From the NCBI RefSeq assembly GCF_000023325.1, contig NC_012785.1, positions 1,798,001-1,862,000 of the forward strand: a stretch of DNA of 64,000 nt, given 5' to 3'. The position numbers were made by a program, and so were the translations under genes. Shown here piece by piece: positions 34,642 through 44,122 of the stretch; position 1 is the stretch's first letter, and each line of letters opens with the position of its first letter. Under the pieces are notes generated by a model. It did not search any database, had not been told where the DNA came from, and saw only the letters and a list, made by a program, of their open reading frames with translations. The DNA comes from Kosmotoga olearia TBF 19.5.1 (lineage in GTDB: Bacteria > Thermotogota > Thermotogae > Petrotogales > Kosmotogaceae).

Positions 34642-35502
34642 ATGAATTTTTTTAGCCTGCTGTTGTTCTCAAGCTTTTTCAGTTTAGTTGCTTTGGGAGC
34701 AGTAACTGAGAGAGTTTTGGTGGTTGGTGTTGAGAATCCACCGTATTCTTTTTATGATAAATCAGGAGAACCCCAAGGAATTAGCGTAGATATGTGGAAG
34801 CTTTGGTCTGAAAAAATGGGGATAGAAGTTGAATACATAATTATGGATGATGAGCAAGCAGAACGTATGGTGAAATTAGGGACAGCTGATATCACAGATG
34901 GTCTTCTTCGTTCTGAGGAAAATGAAAAGTACTTCGACTTTTCACAACCCTATTTGAAGGAAACGGTTAACATCTACTATCATAAAATGTTATCAGGGAT
35001 AGGTTCTCCAAGGGATCTTTCTGGTTTTACAGTAGCTGTTGTTAGAAGTGAGCCTTTTTCAAATGATTTGCCCAAAGAAAACATAAATATCCAATATTAT
35101 GATTCCTGCGAAGAGGTAATAAAAGCCGTTGTGGAAGGAAAGGTGAAGATATTCATAATGAACGATATTTCAGCAAGTTATTATTTGATAAAGTACGGTA
35201 TAGAAGATGAATTCAAGAAGACCTCACCTTCCTTTTTGCAAAATTTGTATGCTGCCGTAAAAAAGGGAAAAAAAGAGCTACTCGAAACGGTTAATAAAGG
35301 CTTGAAGCAGATAACACTTGGTGAGAGAAGGGAAATAATAGAAAAGTGGAACGGTGTAGTACCATTCAATAGAGAATTGAAAAAGTATTACTGGTTAGCG
35401 GGAATTTTGGCACTTGTCTTTTTTCATATGGTAGTCTTGAAAATGATATACAGTTATTTTGAAAAAAACTCTTTAGAATTCAGAATGCTCTGGAGAAGAT
35501 GA
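34642..35502 (+). CDS. Membrane-anchored periplasmic binding domain sensor (5' half of a split HD-GYP receptor)
   Basis: A 286-residue protein: signal peptide (~1-19), one family 3 solute-binding domain (VLVVGVENPPYSFYDKSGEP, ADITDGLLRSEENEKYFDFS) and a transmembrane helix near the end (YYWLAGILALVFFHMVVLKM, ~252-271). Only ~15 residues follow the helix in this frame. At 35463-35469 lies A_AAA_AAC in phase with the codons; a -1 shift there continues with LFRIQNALEKMKTELK into the HD-GYP protein, giving one ~675-residue receptor. Without a shift it stops at 35502, overlapping the next start (ATGA). Binding domain ligand is unknown, but amino acids or peptides are typical of this fold. Confidence 0.85.
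   Translation: MNFFSLLLFSSFFSLVALGAVTERVLVVGVENPPYSFYDKSGEPQGISVDMWKLWSEKMGIEVEYIIMDDEQAERMVKLGTADITDGLLRSEENEKYFDFSQPYLKETVNIYYHKMLSGIGSPRDLSGFTVAVVRSEPFSNDLPKENINIQYYDSCEEVIKAVVEGKVKIFIMNDISASYYLIKYGIEDEFKKTSPSFLQNLYAAVKKGKKELLETVNKGLKQITLGERREIIEKWNGVVPFNRELKKYYWLAGILALVFFHMVVLKMIYSYFEKNSLEFRMLWRR
35463..35469 (+). other. Candidate -1 ribosomal frameshift / slippage site A_AAA_AAC
   Basis: The heptamer sits exactly in X_XXY_YYZ phase (codons AAA 35464-35466, AAC 35467-35469). The -1 frame is open from 35469 through the HD-GYP ATG at 35499, and its ten linking codons give a coiled-coil-like sequence; the same frame upstream is closed by TGA at 35460-35462. The run of seven A could also slip in transcription, or be a simple mutation or read error. 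Confidence 0.55.
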
Positions 35503-36668
35503 AAACAGAATTGAAGTTGAAAAACAGAGATATAGATTTTTTGTACGACCATTCCACGGAGATGACAACCAGATTATCGCACGTACTCTCGCTGTCATCA
35601 CGATTAACCGATGCGGCTTTGAAGAATGACGAAGTTTTTTTGAAAGAGTTGCTGGAAATGGCAATGAAGCTTATTCCAACTGCGGATTACGGTAGCATAT
35701 CTGTAATTGAAGACGGTAAATGGAAGTACGTTCATGCAATAGGACACGATATTGAGAAACTCAAAGCCATCGATTTAAAAGAGGAATACTTCGTTGATTT
35801 ATCAGATGGACCAACCATAATCAACGATCTGCTTCATAGAAATTATTCTAAAATGCCTGCAAAAATTGCAAGAGCGATTGAAGAAGCGACGAGAGCTTTT
35901 GAGGAAAGCATGGTCGTTAGGTTGACCGTAAATGGTAAACTCATTGGCGGATTCTCTCTGGAAATTGCAAAAGGAAGCAAAAAAAGGTTTACCGAGGAAG
36001 ATCTACAAATCTTTACCGCTCTTGCTGAACTCGCTAAAGCTTTCCAGACCATAAGACAATATATTATCATGCAGGGGAAATTCCAGAAAGAACTCGTTTT
36101 TTCGGTTGTAAGAATACTCGATTTGCACGATGCCAGTACGAGGGGGCATTCTGAAAGGGTAGCAGAACTTGCAGCGCTAACCGCGGAGATACTTGGGTTA
36201 CCCAGCAAAGATATAAAAGATGCTTATTGGGCTGGATTAGTTCATGACATAGGAAAGCTTTTGATACCGAAAGAAATTTTGGACAAACCCGCAAAACTTA
36301 CGGACGAAGAATTGGCGCTGGTCAAAAAACATCCCTTCTGGGGTTATAAAGTACTTGTCTCCTCTGAAAGGATGGAGAAATTGGCAAAATATGTTCTGTA
36401 TCACCACGAACGATGGGATGGGACAGGGTATCCTCAGGGGTTGAAAGGCGAAGAGATACCGCTGATATCGCGAATATTGGCTGTGGCAGATGCTTATGAT
36501 GCAATGAGAAGCGACAGAGCTTACAGAAAAGGGTTGACAAGGGAAGAAGCTATAAGAGAACTGCAAAAGAATGCCGGGAAACAATTCGACCCGAAATTGG
36601 TGAAAACGTTCGTAGCCATTCTTCTGGAAATTTTGAGTGAATATTCTGAAACAGGTAAGGTACAATAA
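35499..36668 (+). CDS. GAF plus HD-GYP cyclic-di-GMP phosphodiesterase (3' half of the split receptor)
   Basis: The 389-residue protein has a short coiled coil, a GAF-like domain (~residues 45-185: TADYGSISVIEDGKWKYVHA) and a C-terminal HD-GYP domain (~200-375). Metal and catalytic residues are intact: GHSERVA, VHDIGKLLIP, YHHERWDGTGYP and VADAYDAM. HD-GYP enzymes hydrolyse c-di-GMP. The ATG overlaps the sensor stop by 4 bp with only a weak GGAG before it, so translation is either coupled or reached by frameshift from the sensor. Alone, it lacks signal input except through GAF. Confidence 0.92.
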   Translation: MKTELKLKNRDIDFLYDHSTEMTTRLSHVLSLSSRLTDAALKNDEVFLKELLEMAMKLIPTADYGSISVIEDGKWKYVHAIGHDIEKLKAIDLKEEYFVDLSDGPTIINDLLHRNYSKMPAKIARAIEEATRAFEESMVVRLTVNGKLIGGFSLEIAKGSKKRFTEEDLQIFTALAELAKAFQTIRQYIIMQGKFQKELVFSVVRILDLHDASTRGHSERVAELAALTAEILGLPSKDIKDAYWAGLVHDIGKLLIPKEILDKPAKLTDEELALVKKHPFWGYKVLVSSERMEKLAKYVLYHHERWDGTGYPQGLKGEEIPLISRILAVADAYDAMRSDRAYRKGLTREEAIRELQKNAGKQFDPKLVKTFVAILLEILSEYSETGKVQ

Positions 36669-36704
36669 AACATACCACGGGAACAATTCCCGTGGCATGT
36701 TTTT
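36669..36704 (+). terminator. Bidirectional terminator between HD-GYP and enolase genes
   Basis: AACAT-x-CCACGGGAA pairs with TTCCCGTGG-x-ATGTT around a 3-nt loop, followed by a T-run; the reverse strand also ends in T residues, serving the convergent enolase gene. Confidence 0.85.
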
Positions 36705-36722
36705 ACCCTTGATAAATCGAAT

Positions 36723-38009
36723 TTACTTTATGTTGTAGAAAGAATCCAGACCCAGGAACTTGGCGTCTTCTCCCAGCTCTTCCTCGATTCTAAGAAGCTC
36801 GTTGTACTTGGCAATTCTTTCGCTTCTTGAGGCTGAACCTGTCTTTATCATGCCGGTATTTGCCGCTACTGCAAGATGAGCGATGAACGTGTCTTCTGTT
36901 TCACCGGATCTGTGGGAAATAACACAAGTCATTCCGTGTTTCTGAGCGTACTCTATGGTATCCAGAGTCTCGGTAACTGAACCGATCTGGTTGAGCTTTA
37001 TCAGGATAGAGTTGGAAGAGTTATTTTCCACACCCTTCTTAAGTCTTTTCAAGTTGGTAACGTACAGGTCGTCTCCAACGATCTGGACTTTTTTGCCGAC
37101 TCTTTCGTTGAACTTTGTGAAGGCTTCCCAGTCTTCCTCGAAGAATGGGTCTTCAATGCTGATTATCGGATATCTGGAAACGAGGTCTTCATAGTAGTTT
37201 ATAAGATCTTCCGAAGTCATTTCCTTGCCATCGATGTAGTATATGTTTTTCTCTTCATCGTAGAATGAACTTGCTGCACAATCAAGAGCAACAAAAATCT
37301 CTTCTCCCGCTTTGTAGCCAGCGTTCTCAATAGCTTTTATAATGTACTGAATGGCTTCTTCATTGTTGGAGAAATTCGGAGCGAAACCACCTTCGTCACC
37401 AACGGCAGTGACGTGTCCGTCAGCTTTCAGCAATTTTTTCAGGTGTTGGAATGTCTCCACACCTGCTCTCAGAGCGTCTTTGAAGGTTTTGAAGCCTGCC
37501 GGGACAATCATGAATTCCTGGATATCGAGATTATTGTCTGCGTGTTTACCACCATTAATGATGTTCATGAAAGGGACCGGAAGCTGTTTGGCGTTGACTC
37601 CGCCAAGGTATTGATACAATGGAAGGCCGAGGCTTTCTGCTGCTGCTCTAGCTACCGCCATGGATACGCCAAGGATCGCGTTGGCACCGAGTTTTTCCTT
37701 TGATTCCGTACCATCGAGTTCCAGGAGAATCCTGTCGATCTCTGTTTGGGCGAAAGCGTTCATTCCAATGATTTCAGGTGCGATAACCTCGTTCACGTTG
37801 TCTACAGCTTTCAAAACACCTTTACCGAGAAATCTCTTTTTATCTCCATCTCTCAATTCGAGAGCCTCAAACTTTCCAGTAGAGGCTCCTGATGGAACGA
37901 TTGCCCTTCCATAGGCTCCATCGTCCAGCCAGACTTCAACTTCTACTGTTGGTGTTCCGCGTGAATCGAGAACCTCTCTTGCGATTACATCAACTATCTG
38001 GGCGTACAT
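36723..38009 (-). CDS. eno: Enolase
   Basis: Enolase converts 2-phosphoglycerate to phosphoenolpyruvate. The 428-residue protein has the family's N-terminal [17 protein letters not shown], the Mg2+ ligands in ALDCAASSF (Asp ~246), [11 protein letters not shown] (Glu ~288) and VGDDLYVTN (Asp ~315), the catalytic Lys in [10 protein letters not shown] (~340) and [13 protein letters not shown]. Length is normal. It closes the tsf-pyrH-eno run, 17 bp after pyrH. Confidence 0.97.
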   Translation of the reverse strand: MYAQIVDVIAREVLDSRGTPTVEVEVWLDDGAYGRAIVPSGASTGKFEALELRDGDKKRFLGKGVLKAVDNVNEVIAPEIIGMNAFAQTEIDRILLELDGTESKEKLGANAILGVSMAVARAAAESLGLPLYQYLGGVNAKQLPVPFMNIINGGKHADNNLDIQEFMIVPAGFKTFKDALRAGVETFQHLKKLLKADGHVTAVGDEGGFAPNFSNNEEAIQYIIKAIENAGYKAGEEIFVALDCAASSFYDEEKNIYYIDGKEMTSEDLINYYEDLVSRYPIISIEDPFFEEDWEAFTKFNERVGKKVQIVGDDLYVTNLKRLKKGVENNSSNSILIKLNQIGSVTETLDTIEYAQKHGMTCVISHRSGETEDTFIAHLAVAANTGMIKTGSASRSERIAKYNELLRIEEELGEDAKFLGLDSFYNIK

Positions 38010-38026
38010 ATTAACACCTCCTGTAT

Positions 38027-38728
38027 TCAGTCGGGAATTACCAGAGTACCAACTTTCTCGCCAATTATAGCACGCAGCAGATTTCCGCTGGTAAAGAAAT
38101 CGATAACGATGATAGGTATTTTATGTTTTTTGCAAATGGAAAAAGCTTCTATATCCATTATCTTTAAATCCCGTTCAATTGCTTCGGTGAAAGTGATTCT
38201 GTCGATTTTTTTCGTGTCAGGATGTTTCTTTGGATCGAGTTCGTATACACCGTCAACCTTGGTGGCTTTTATTATGATGTCAGTATGAAGTTCAATTGCT
38301 CTGATAGCGGCTGCGGTATCGGTGGTGAAGTAGGGAATTGTCGTTCCTCCACCGAGAATAACGATGTTTCCTTCCCTCAGAAGTTGTTCTGCTCTGCTGT
38401 ATTTGTAAGGCTCGAAAGATGGGAACGAGACAATCGATGAAATTGCCACCGCTTTCAATCCCTTTGAAGAGAGATAATCCTTCAGATAGAGTGTGTTAAT
38501 CAGGGTTCCCAACATCCCGATCTCGTCGGATACGGTGGGAGAAATATGTGTTAGCTCTTTGCCTCGGAAGAGGTTGCCTGCACCTATGACGATTGCAATC
38601 TCGATTCCACGTTCCTTTACGCCGCGAAGTTCGTTAACGAGATATTGTAACCTTTCTTCGCTGAATCCTTTATTGCCCTCGCCACTAAGGGCTTCACCAC
38701 TGAGTTTTAACAATACTCTCCTGTACAT
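38027..38728 (-). CDS. pyrH: UMP kinase
   Basis: PyrH makes UDP from UMP and ATP for pyrimidine synthesis. The 233-residue hexameric amino-acid-kinase-fold enzyme has [42 protein letters not shown] and [20 protein letters not shown] sits 5 nt before the ATG at 38728. That site directly follows the T-tract of a terminator-like hairpin, suggesting attenuation between tsf and pyrH. Confidence 0.96.
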   Translation of the reverse strand: MYRRVLLKLSGEALSGEGNKGFSEERLQYLVNELRGVKERGIEIAIVIGAGNLFRGKELTHISPTVSDEIGMLGTLINTLYLKDYLSSKGLKAVAISSIVSFPSFEPYKYSRAEQLLREGNIVILGGGTTIPYFTTDTAAAIRAIELHTDIIIKATKVDGVYELDPKKHPDTKKIDRITFTEAIERDLKIMDIEAFSICKKHKIPIIVIDFFTSGNLLRAIIGEKVGTLVIPD

Positions 38729-38738
38729 AGCACCCTCC

Positions 38739-38769
38739 AAAAAAAGAGGTGAGCAATGCCCACCTCTTT
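38739..38769 (-). terminator. Terminator-like hairpin between tsf and pyrH, abutting the pyrH ribosome binding site
   Basis: On the minus strand AAAGAGGTGGGC pairs with GCTCACCTCTTT (one G-T) around ATT, followed by seven T residues that run into GGAGGG of pyrH. Confidence 0.75.
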
Positions 38770-38780
38770 ATCTTTCATTA

Positions 38781-39383
38781 TTAATCGCTTTCCCCAACTT
38801 CCCATCTAACAAATCTGCTAACCTTTATATTTTCACCAGTTTTGGCGATGGTTTCAACAATCAGGTCTTTGATTGTTTTACCTTTTTCAAACACATATTC
38901 CTGCTCCATGAGACAATTTTCCTGGTAGAAGGATTCGAGTTTGTTTTCAATAATTTTGTCGATTATGTGTTCGGGTTTTCCGGAATTCTTCATTTGTTCA
39001 CGATAGATTTCCTTTTCCTTTTCAATGACATCGGCTGGTACATCTTCTCTTGAAATCCAGCGTGGAGCCATTGATGCGATCTGCAGAGAGATCTTGTGGG
39101 CGAGTTCCTTGAACTCATTGGTTCTCGCAACGAAGTCGGTATTACAGTTGAGCTCGAGCATGACACCGATTCTACTGTTGTGGTGGATGTAAGAGTAGAT
39201 TATTCCTTCACCGGTAGCTCTTCCTGCTACTTTGTCAGCTTTCATAGCACCTTTCTTTCTCAGGTATTCCTTTGCTTTCTCGAAATCACCGTCATTTTCC
39301 ATAAGAGCCTTCTTGCAGTCAAGCATACCGGCTCCGGTCATGGCTCTCAGCTTTTTTACCATGTCAGCGGTAATTTTTGCCAT
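38781..39383 (-). CDS. tsf: Elongation factor Ts
   Basis: EF-Ts recharges EF-Tu with GTP during translation. The 200-residue protein starts with [25 protein letters not shown], the EF-Tu-contact signature, and has the core [15 protein letters not shown]. It is the short form of EF-Ts found in thermophiles. AAGGAGG is 8-9 nt before the ATG at 39383, so the upstream in-frame ATG is not used. The usual neighbour rpsB is not upstream; coaD is. Confidence 0.96.
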   Translation of the reverse strand: MAKITADMVKKLRAMTGAGMLDCKKALMENDGDFEKAKEYLRKKGAMKADKVAGRATGEGIIYSYIHHNSRIGVMLELNCNTDFVARTNEFKELAHKISLQIASMAPRWISREDVPADVIEKEKEIYREQMKNSGKPEHIIDKIIENKLESFYQENCLMEQEYVFEKGKTIKDLIVETIAKTGENIKVSRFVRWEVGESD

Positions 39384-39455
39384 TCTGTGTCTCCTCCTTT
39401 CTAACATCTCCTTATGGATTATATCTTAACTTGAGAAAATAATATTTCAAAGTCG

Positions 39456-39938
39456 TTAAGTTGAACCTGAAAATTTTCTTTTCAGGGCTTCCTCAACGTA
39501 TGGAGGAACCCATAAAGAAACATCTCCACCGAAACTTGCAGCCTCTCTAACAATAGAAGAAGATAAGAAAGAGTATTTAGGATCCGTCATGAGAAAAACC
39601 GTTTCCAGGTCGGCGTACATGGCCTTATTGATGTGTGCCACCTGAATCTCCATTTCAAAATCGGAGATAGCGCGAAGACCTCTAACTACTATCTTGATAC
39701 CGGCCTTTCTAGCGTAATCTACCAATAACCCTTCGTAAGAATCTGCTCGAGCGTTTTGAATTCCTTCAACCGCTTTTTCAACCATCGACAACCTTTCGGA
39801 AAAAGTAAAAAAGTATCTTTTGTTGATGTTCTTCATTACCAGAACAACAACCTCATCGAAGATCTTTGAAGCGCGTTTTAAGATATCCATATGACCGTAG
39901 GTTATTGGATCAAAGGATCCGGGATAAATTGCTTTCAC
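39456..39938 (-). CDS. coaD: Phosphopantetheine adenylyltransferase
   Basis: CoaD makes dephospho-CoA from 4'-phosphopantetheine and ATP. The 160-residue protein has the nucleotidyltransferase motif [16 protein letters not shown] (HxGH-like TYGH) and the C-terminal [18 protein letters not shown]. Length normal. It overlaps the Rrf2 gene by 4 bp. PanB, an earlier enzyme of the CoA route, lies at 54960. Confidence 0.97.
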
Positions 39939-40414
39939 CTTGACTCCCCCGTTTCTGGTTTCTCTTCGAGTTGCAATTCTATCCGTTTGTTCTTTTTTAG
40001 TTTTTCTCCTATTTCTATTAGATCAGCCAGCGTCATTTTTCCAAGCTCACGCATCATGGAATTATAAAGCCGGAACCAGACATATTTTACAGTACAATTC
40101 GGATCTATATCACATTCTGTATTTTCTCTTACGCAGACGTATGAATTCATTGGTTTATCGAGTTTGAGTATTACATCCCTCAGGTAGATTTCGTTGGCCG
40201 GTTTGGCGAGTACATAACCACCATAGCGTCCCCTTGTTGCTTTAACGAATCCTGCGTCCCTGAGCTCTGCGAAAATCTTTTCCAGAAAATCTCTCGGGAT
40301 CATGTCGCGTTCCGCTATTTTTGCCAGCGATAGTTTTGGATTGCCGCTTTCAGCGGCAAGTGCAAGCTCGTAAAGCGCTCTGAGAGCGTAGCTGCTTTTA
40401 ACGGTGAATCCCAT
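39935..40414 (-). CDS. Rrf2-family transcriptional regulator
   Basis: A 159-residue DNA-binding protein with the Rrf2 winged helix ([37 protein letters not shown]). Three cysteines lie in [14 protein letters not shown] (~residues 95-108), the spacing used for Fe-S binding in IscR/NsrR-like members, so redox or iron-sulphur sensing is likely. It has no isc/suf genes beside it. CGGAGGTG before its ATG overlaps the ftsY stop. Confidence 0.92.
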
Positions 40415-40417
40415 GGA

Positions 40418-41335
40418 TTACACCTCCGCATCCATGGCTTCTTCTGTTGCCAGAAGGGCATCGACGAATTCTTCCGGATCGAAGGGTTTTAAATCATCGA
40501 CACCTTCGCCAACACCGATGTATTTAACGGGTGTTTTAAGCTCTTTTTTTATTGCGAAAACAATACCGCCCTTGGCTGTACCATCGAGTTTCGTTAGAAC
40601 AATACCCGTGATGTTAACTGTTTCAGCGAACTTTTTCGCCTGCACCAGCCCGTTTTGCCCCGTTGTCGCATCTATAACCAGCCAAACATCGTGAGGGGCA
40701 CCTGGTAGGACTCTTCCAATCGTTCTATGAACCTTCTTTAACTCTTCCATGAGGTTATGTCGGGTATGCAACCTTCCGGCGGTATCGATTATGACAATGT
40801 CCTTTCCCTTGCTTTTTGCGTGCATAACGGCATCATAAGCCACGGCAGCTGCGTCTGCTCCCTGGCCCTGTGAAATGAAATCAGCTCCCACTCGTTCGCT
40901 CCAGACCTTTAACTGTTCAACGGCCGCTGCCCTGAAGGTATCTGCCGCCGCCAAAACAACACGTTTTCCCTGTTCTTTGAAAATCCTTGAAAGCTTTCCG
41001 ATTGTGGTTGTTTTTCCCGTACCGTTAACTCCCACGATCAGCAGGACGTATGGTTTGGGTGCTTCCTTTTTTTCTTCTTCTTCTTCTTTCAGGATGTCTA
41101 TGAGAACTTTTTTTAAAGCTGTATTTGGATCTTTCACTTCTTTGACCTTTTCTTTTAAACGCTCTATTACCTCTTCAACGGTTTCAACACCCATGTCTGA
41201 AAGAATTAAAAGTTCTTCGAGTTCCTCAAGGGTTTCCGCATCAAGTTTTTCGAGACTTAGAATGTTCTTGACTTTGCTGAATACGCTATCACGGGTTTTT
41301 TTCAGACCTTCTTTTATCTTAGAAAGGAATCCCAT
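40418..41335 (-). CDS. ftsY: Signal recognition particle receptor FtsY
   Basis: FtsY docks SRP-ribosome complexes at the membrane and is an SRP-type GTPase. The 305-residue protein has a short N domain and the G motifs GVNGTGKTTTIGKL (~residue 106), DTFRAAAVEQL, DTAGRLHTRHNLMEEL and TKLDGTAKGG. There is no long acidic A domain, as in other thermophiles. GGAGGT precedes the ATG. It starts one base after proS ends. Confidence 0.96.
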   Translation of the reverse strand: MGFLSKIKEGLKKTRDSVFSKVKNILSLEKLDAETLEELEELLILSDMGVETVEEVIERLKEKVKEVKDPNTALKKVLIDILKEEEEEKKEAPKPYVLLIVGVNGTGKTTTIGKLSRIFKEQGKRVVLAAADTFRAAAVEQLKVWSERVGADFISQGQGADAAAVAYDAVMHAKSKGKDIVIIDTAGRLHTRHNLMEELKKVHRTIGRVLPGAPHDVWLVIDATTGQNGLVQAKKFAETVNITGIVLTKLDGTAKGGIVFAIKKELKTPVKYIGVGEGVDDLKPFDPEEFVDALLATEEAMDAEV

Positions 41336-41336
41336 G

Positions 41337-43082
41337 TTAATCTACCTCCGCCACCTTTGCAGGATCGTATTTTTTCAGCAGTTTTTCCACGGTTTCAAGG
41401 ACTGAATCATAACCTTCGGAGATAGAGACTTCCACGAGTTGTTTTTCGGTCCGGAGTTTCAGTTCTATGAGCCCTTTTGTGAGTTTTTTACCCACGGTGA
41501 TCCTCAAAGGTATTCCTATGAGGTCTGCATCTTTGAACTTAACACCAGGGGAAGCCTGCCGGTCGTCCAGGAGAACCTCGTATTTCTCCTTCAGAAGTTC
41601 GTACAATTCCTCTCCAACCTTAGAAATCTGTTCCTGAGATGGATTCACCATGGTAATGATGATATGGAAGGGTGCAATGGAAAGGGGCCATATCATACCG
41701 TGCTCGTCATGCATCTGTTCAACAACAGCACTCATGGTTCTTGAAATTCCCCAACCATAACATCCCATTATATAAGGATGATTTTCGCCATTTTCATCTG
41801 TGAAATATCCGTTCATCTTTTCGGAGTATTTGGTCCCGAGCTTGAAGATATGCCCTAGCTCTATACCTTTGGTCATCTTCATTGGTTTTCCGCACTTTGG
41901 ACAGGGATCGCCTTCAACGGCTAGTTTGAGATCGAACCATTCATCAACAGAAAAATCTCTACCTAAACAGACGCCCTTATAGTGATAGCCTTCCTTCATT
42001 CCACCAACAACGAAATTTCTCAATGGTTTTACTGTGAAATCGGCTACGATTTTGACCTTGTCGTTCATACCCACAGGCCCTATGAATCCTATCGGGACGC
42101 CGAAGTTTTCAAGAACTTCTTCCAGAGTTGCCATTGTCAGGGTCTGGTCCTTCAAATGTGCCTTAAGCTTGGATTCGTTCAGTTCCTGATCGCCTCTTAT
42201 AAGAGCCATTACGAACCCTTCTTTGCCCCTGTACAGCAGGGACTTTACAATCTGCTCCGGTGTTACTTTCAGGAAATCCGCAACTTCCTGTACGGTTCTG
42301 ACGCCGGGTGTTTCAACCAGTTCAAGTGCCTTTTCTTCCTGAACATCAGGATCTTCGTCGCTGAGCATCATGTATTCAGCCTTTTCGTCACTTGCCGCAT
42401 AGCCACAATCACAGTAAAGCAACGTTGACTCGCCTGTGTCTGCTAGGGCGTTGAATTCATGTGATTCATCTCCGCCTATTGCGCCAGTATCCGCTTCAAC
42501 GACGAGATATTTAAGACCTATTCTTTCCATGATTCTGCCATATGCTTTATAGAAATCTTTATAGGCTTTATCTAAAGACTCCCAGTCTGTGTGAAAACTG
42601 TATGCATCTTTCATGAGAAATTCTCGTGCCCTTATCAAACCAAAGCGTGGCCTTATTTCATCCCTATATTTGTTGGCTATTTGAAATAGAGAAAGAGGAA
42701 ACTGTCTATAAGATCTTAATTCATTCCTTACTATGCTTGTCAGTAACTCTTCATGTGTTGGACCGAGAGTAAAATCACGTTCATGACGATCCTTGAATTT
42801 CATCATTTCTGGACCATAATCGTCCCATCTTCCGGATTCGAACCACAGCTCCGCAGGCTGAATGATGGGCATGAGAATCTCCTGGCAACCGATAGCTGCC
42901 ATTTCTTCACGGACGATTTGCTCCACTTTTTTTAATACCCTGAGTCCGAGCGGCAGATATGTATAGACTCCAGCTGCATTTTTCCTTACAAATCCTCCCC
43001 GGATTAAAAGTTTGATACTTACAAGATCGGCATCGGAAGGTGCTTCTTTTAGTGTAGGGGCATACAACTGTGAAAAACGCAT
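41337..43082 (-). CDS. proS: Prolyl-tRNA synthetase (bacterial type with editing domain)
   Basis: The class II enzyme charges tRNA-Pro. The ~581-residue protein has motif 1 (~residues 30-80), motif 2 with [27 protein letters not shown] stretch at ~135-160, a long inserted editing domain (~225-400), motif 3 [11 protein letters not shown] and the C-terminal anticodon-binding domain. AAAGGAG before the ATG at 43082 fixes the start; the open frame upstream includes the promoter and is not translated. It leads the proS-ftsY-rrf2-coaD run. Confidence 0.96.
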   Translation of the reverse strand: MRFSQLYAPTLKEAPSDADLVSIKLLIRGGFVRKNAAGVYTYLPLGLRVLKKVEQIVREEMAAIGCQEILMPIIQPAELWFESGRWDDYGPEMMKFKDRHERDFTLGPTHEELLTSIVRNELRSYRQFPLSLFQIANKYRDEIRPRFGLIRAREFLMKDAYSFHTDWESLDKAYKDFYKAYGRIMERIGLKYLVVEADTGAIGGDESHEFNALADTGESTLLYCDCGYAASDEKAEYMMLSDEDPDVQEEKALELVETPGVRTVQEVADFLKVTPEQIVKSLLYRGKEGFVMALIRGDQELNESKLKAHLKDQTLTMATLEEVLENFGVPIGFIGPVGMNDKVKIVADFTVKPLRNFVVGGMKEGYHYKGVCLGRDFSVDEWFDLKLAVEGDPCPKCGKPMKMTKGIELGHIFKLGTKYSEKMNGYFTDENGENHPYIMGCYGWGISRTMSAVVEQMHDEHGMIWPLSIAPFHIIITMVNPSQEQISKVGEELYELLKEKYEVLLDDRQASPGVKFKDADLIGIPLRITVGKKLTKGLIELKLRTEKQLVEVSISEGYDSVLETVEKLLKKYDPAKVAEVD

Positions 43083-43128
43083 ATATTCGATTCTCCTTTC
43101 GTTACCAAAATAGACTATTTCGGTTGTG

Positions 43129-43137
43129 ATTATAACA
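43129..43137 (-). promoter_or_regulatory. Extended -10 promoter for proS
   Basis: TGTTATAAT on the minus strand, ~45 bp before the proS ATG; no clear -35. Confidence 0.55.
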
Positions 43138-43161
43138 TGTCCAGACATAGTTTTCCTGATT

Positions 43162-43170
43162 TGTTATAAT
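43162..43170 (+). promoter_or_regulatory. Extended -10 promoter for the purine nucleoside phosphorylase gene
   Basis: TGTTATAAT on the plus strand, ~45 bp before the ATG, mirroring the proS promoter. Confidence 0.55.
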
Positions 43171-43213
43171 CTAATTGAAGTTAACAAGTTGAATTAGTGA
43201 GGAGGGAAACAGA

Positions 43214-44074
43214 ATGTCTATTTTTGATCTCAAAAAAGAAATTCAGGAATATGTTCAAAAGGTAAAAAATTCAGCTCATTATCTCGAAGAGAGATTTCCT
43301 GAGAATCCAAAGATAGGTATTATCCTTGGGTCCGGTTTGGGTGATATATCCAAAAGTCTCGAAGATCCCATTGCAGTGCCTTATTCTGAGATACCTGACT
43401 TTCCAGAATCAACAGCTCCCGGGCATAAAGGAGAACTGATTTTTGGTAAAATCAGTGATCAACCGGTTATCCTTATGAACGGAAGGTTCCATTATTATGA
43501 GGGTTATGATATGCGTACCGTGACTTTTCCGATACGTGTCATGCAGGAACTTGGCGTCCAGATTTTAGTGGTTACCAATGCTGCTGGTGGACTCGATCCC
43601 GATTTTGAAGTAGGTCATCCGATGATAATAAGGGATCATATAAACTTCATGGGGAATAACCCGCTGATTGGCCCCAATATTGAAAAATGGGGGCCAAGAT
43701 TCCCGGATATGAGTGAACCCTATGACAGAAAACTCAGCGAATTAGCCGTTCTTAGTGCTAAGGAGCTTGGTATCGGAGTATATCAGGGTGTTTACGTTGG
43801 TGTTTCCGGGCCGAGTTTCGAAACCCCGGCAGAGCTCAGGATGTTGAGACGCTTTGGAGCTGATGCTGTTGGAATGTCCACAGTTCCGGAGGTTATAGTA
43901 GCTAAACACGCGGGAATGCGTGTCCTGGGGATTTCTGCCATCACAGATAGAGCCGTTCCTGACGATTTGAAACCTCTTACAGCGGAAGAGGTTATAGAGG
44001 TTGCGAACAGAACGGGGAAACAGATTGCAGCAATTATCCTCAAAGTTATGCAGAAGATAAAAGAATCGAAGTGA
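43214..44074 (+). CDS. Purine nucleoside phosphorylase (PNP class II, trimeric)
   Basis: The enzyme splits purine (deoxy)nucleosides with phosphate in salvage. The 286-residue protein has the phosphate site GIILGSGLGD (~residue 37), GRFHYYEGYDM, VVTNAAGGLDPDFEVG and VGVSGPSFETPAELRMLRRFGADAVGMST, all hallmarks of the mammalian-type trimeric PNP/PunA family. GAGGAGGG precedes the ATG. It stands alone with its own promoter and terminator; DeoC at 21113 could use the deoxyribose phosphate after mutase action. Confidence 0.95.
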   Translation: MSIFDLKKEIQEYVQKVKNSAHYLEERFPENPKIGIILGSGLGDISKSLEDPIAVPYSEIPDFPESTAPGHKGELIFGKISDQPVILMNGRFHYYEGYDMRTVTFPIRVMQELGVQILVVTNAAGGLDPDFEVGHPMIIRDHINFMGNNPLIGPNIEKWGPRFPDMSEPYDRKLSELAVLSAKELGIGVYQGVYVGVSGPSFETPAELRMLRRFGADAVGMSTVPEVIVAKHAGMRVLGISAITDRAVPDDLKPLTAEEVIEVANRTGKQIAAIILKVMQKIKESK

Positions 44075-44084
44075 TTTCGAAGAT

Positions 44085-44119
44085 AAAAAACGGGGAGACA
44101 GTTTGTCTCCCCATTTTTT
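44085..44119 (+). terminator. Bidirectional terminator after the phosphorylase gene
   Basis: GGGGAGACA pairs with TGTCTCCCC around GTT, with A6 before and T6 after, so it can end both the phosphorylase transcript and the minus-strand tRNA transcript. Confidence 0.9.
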
Positions 44120-44122
44120 ATT

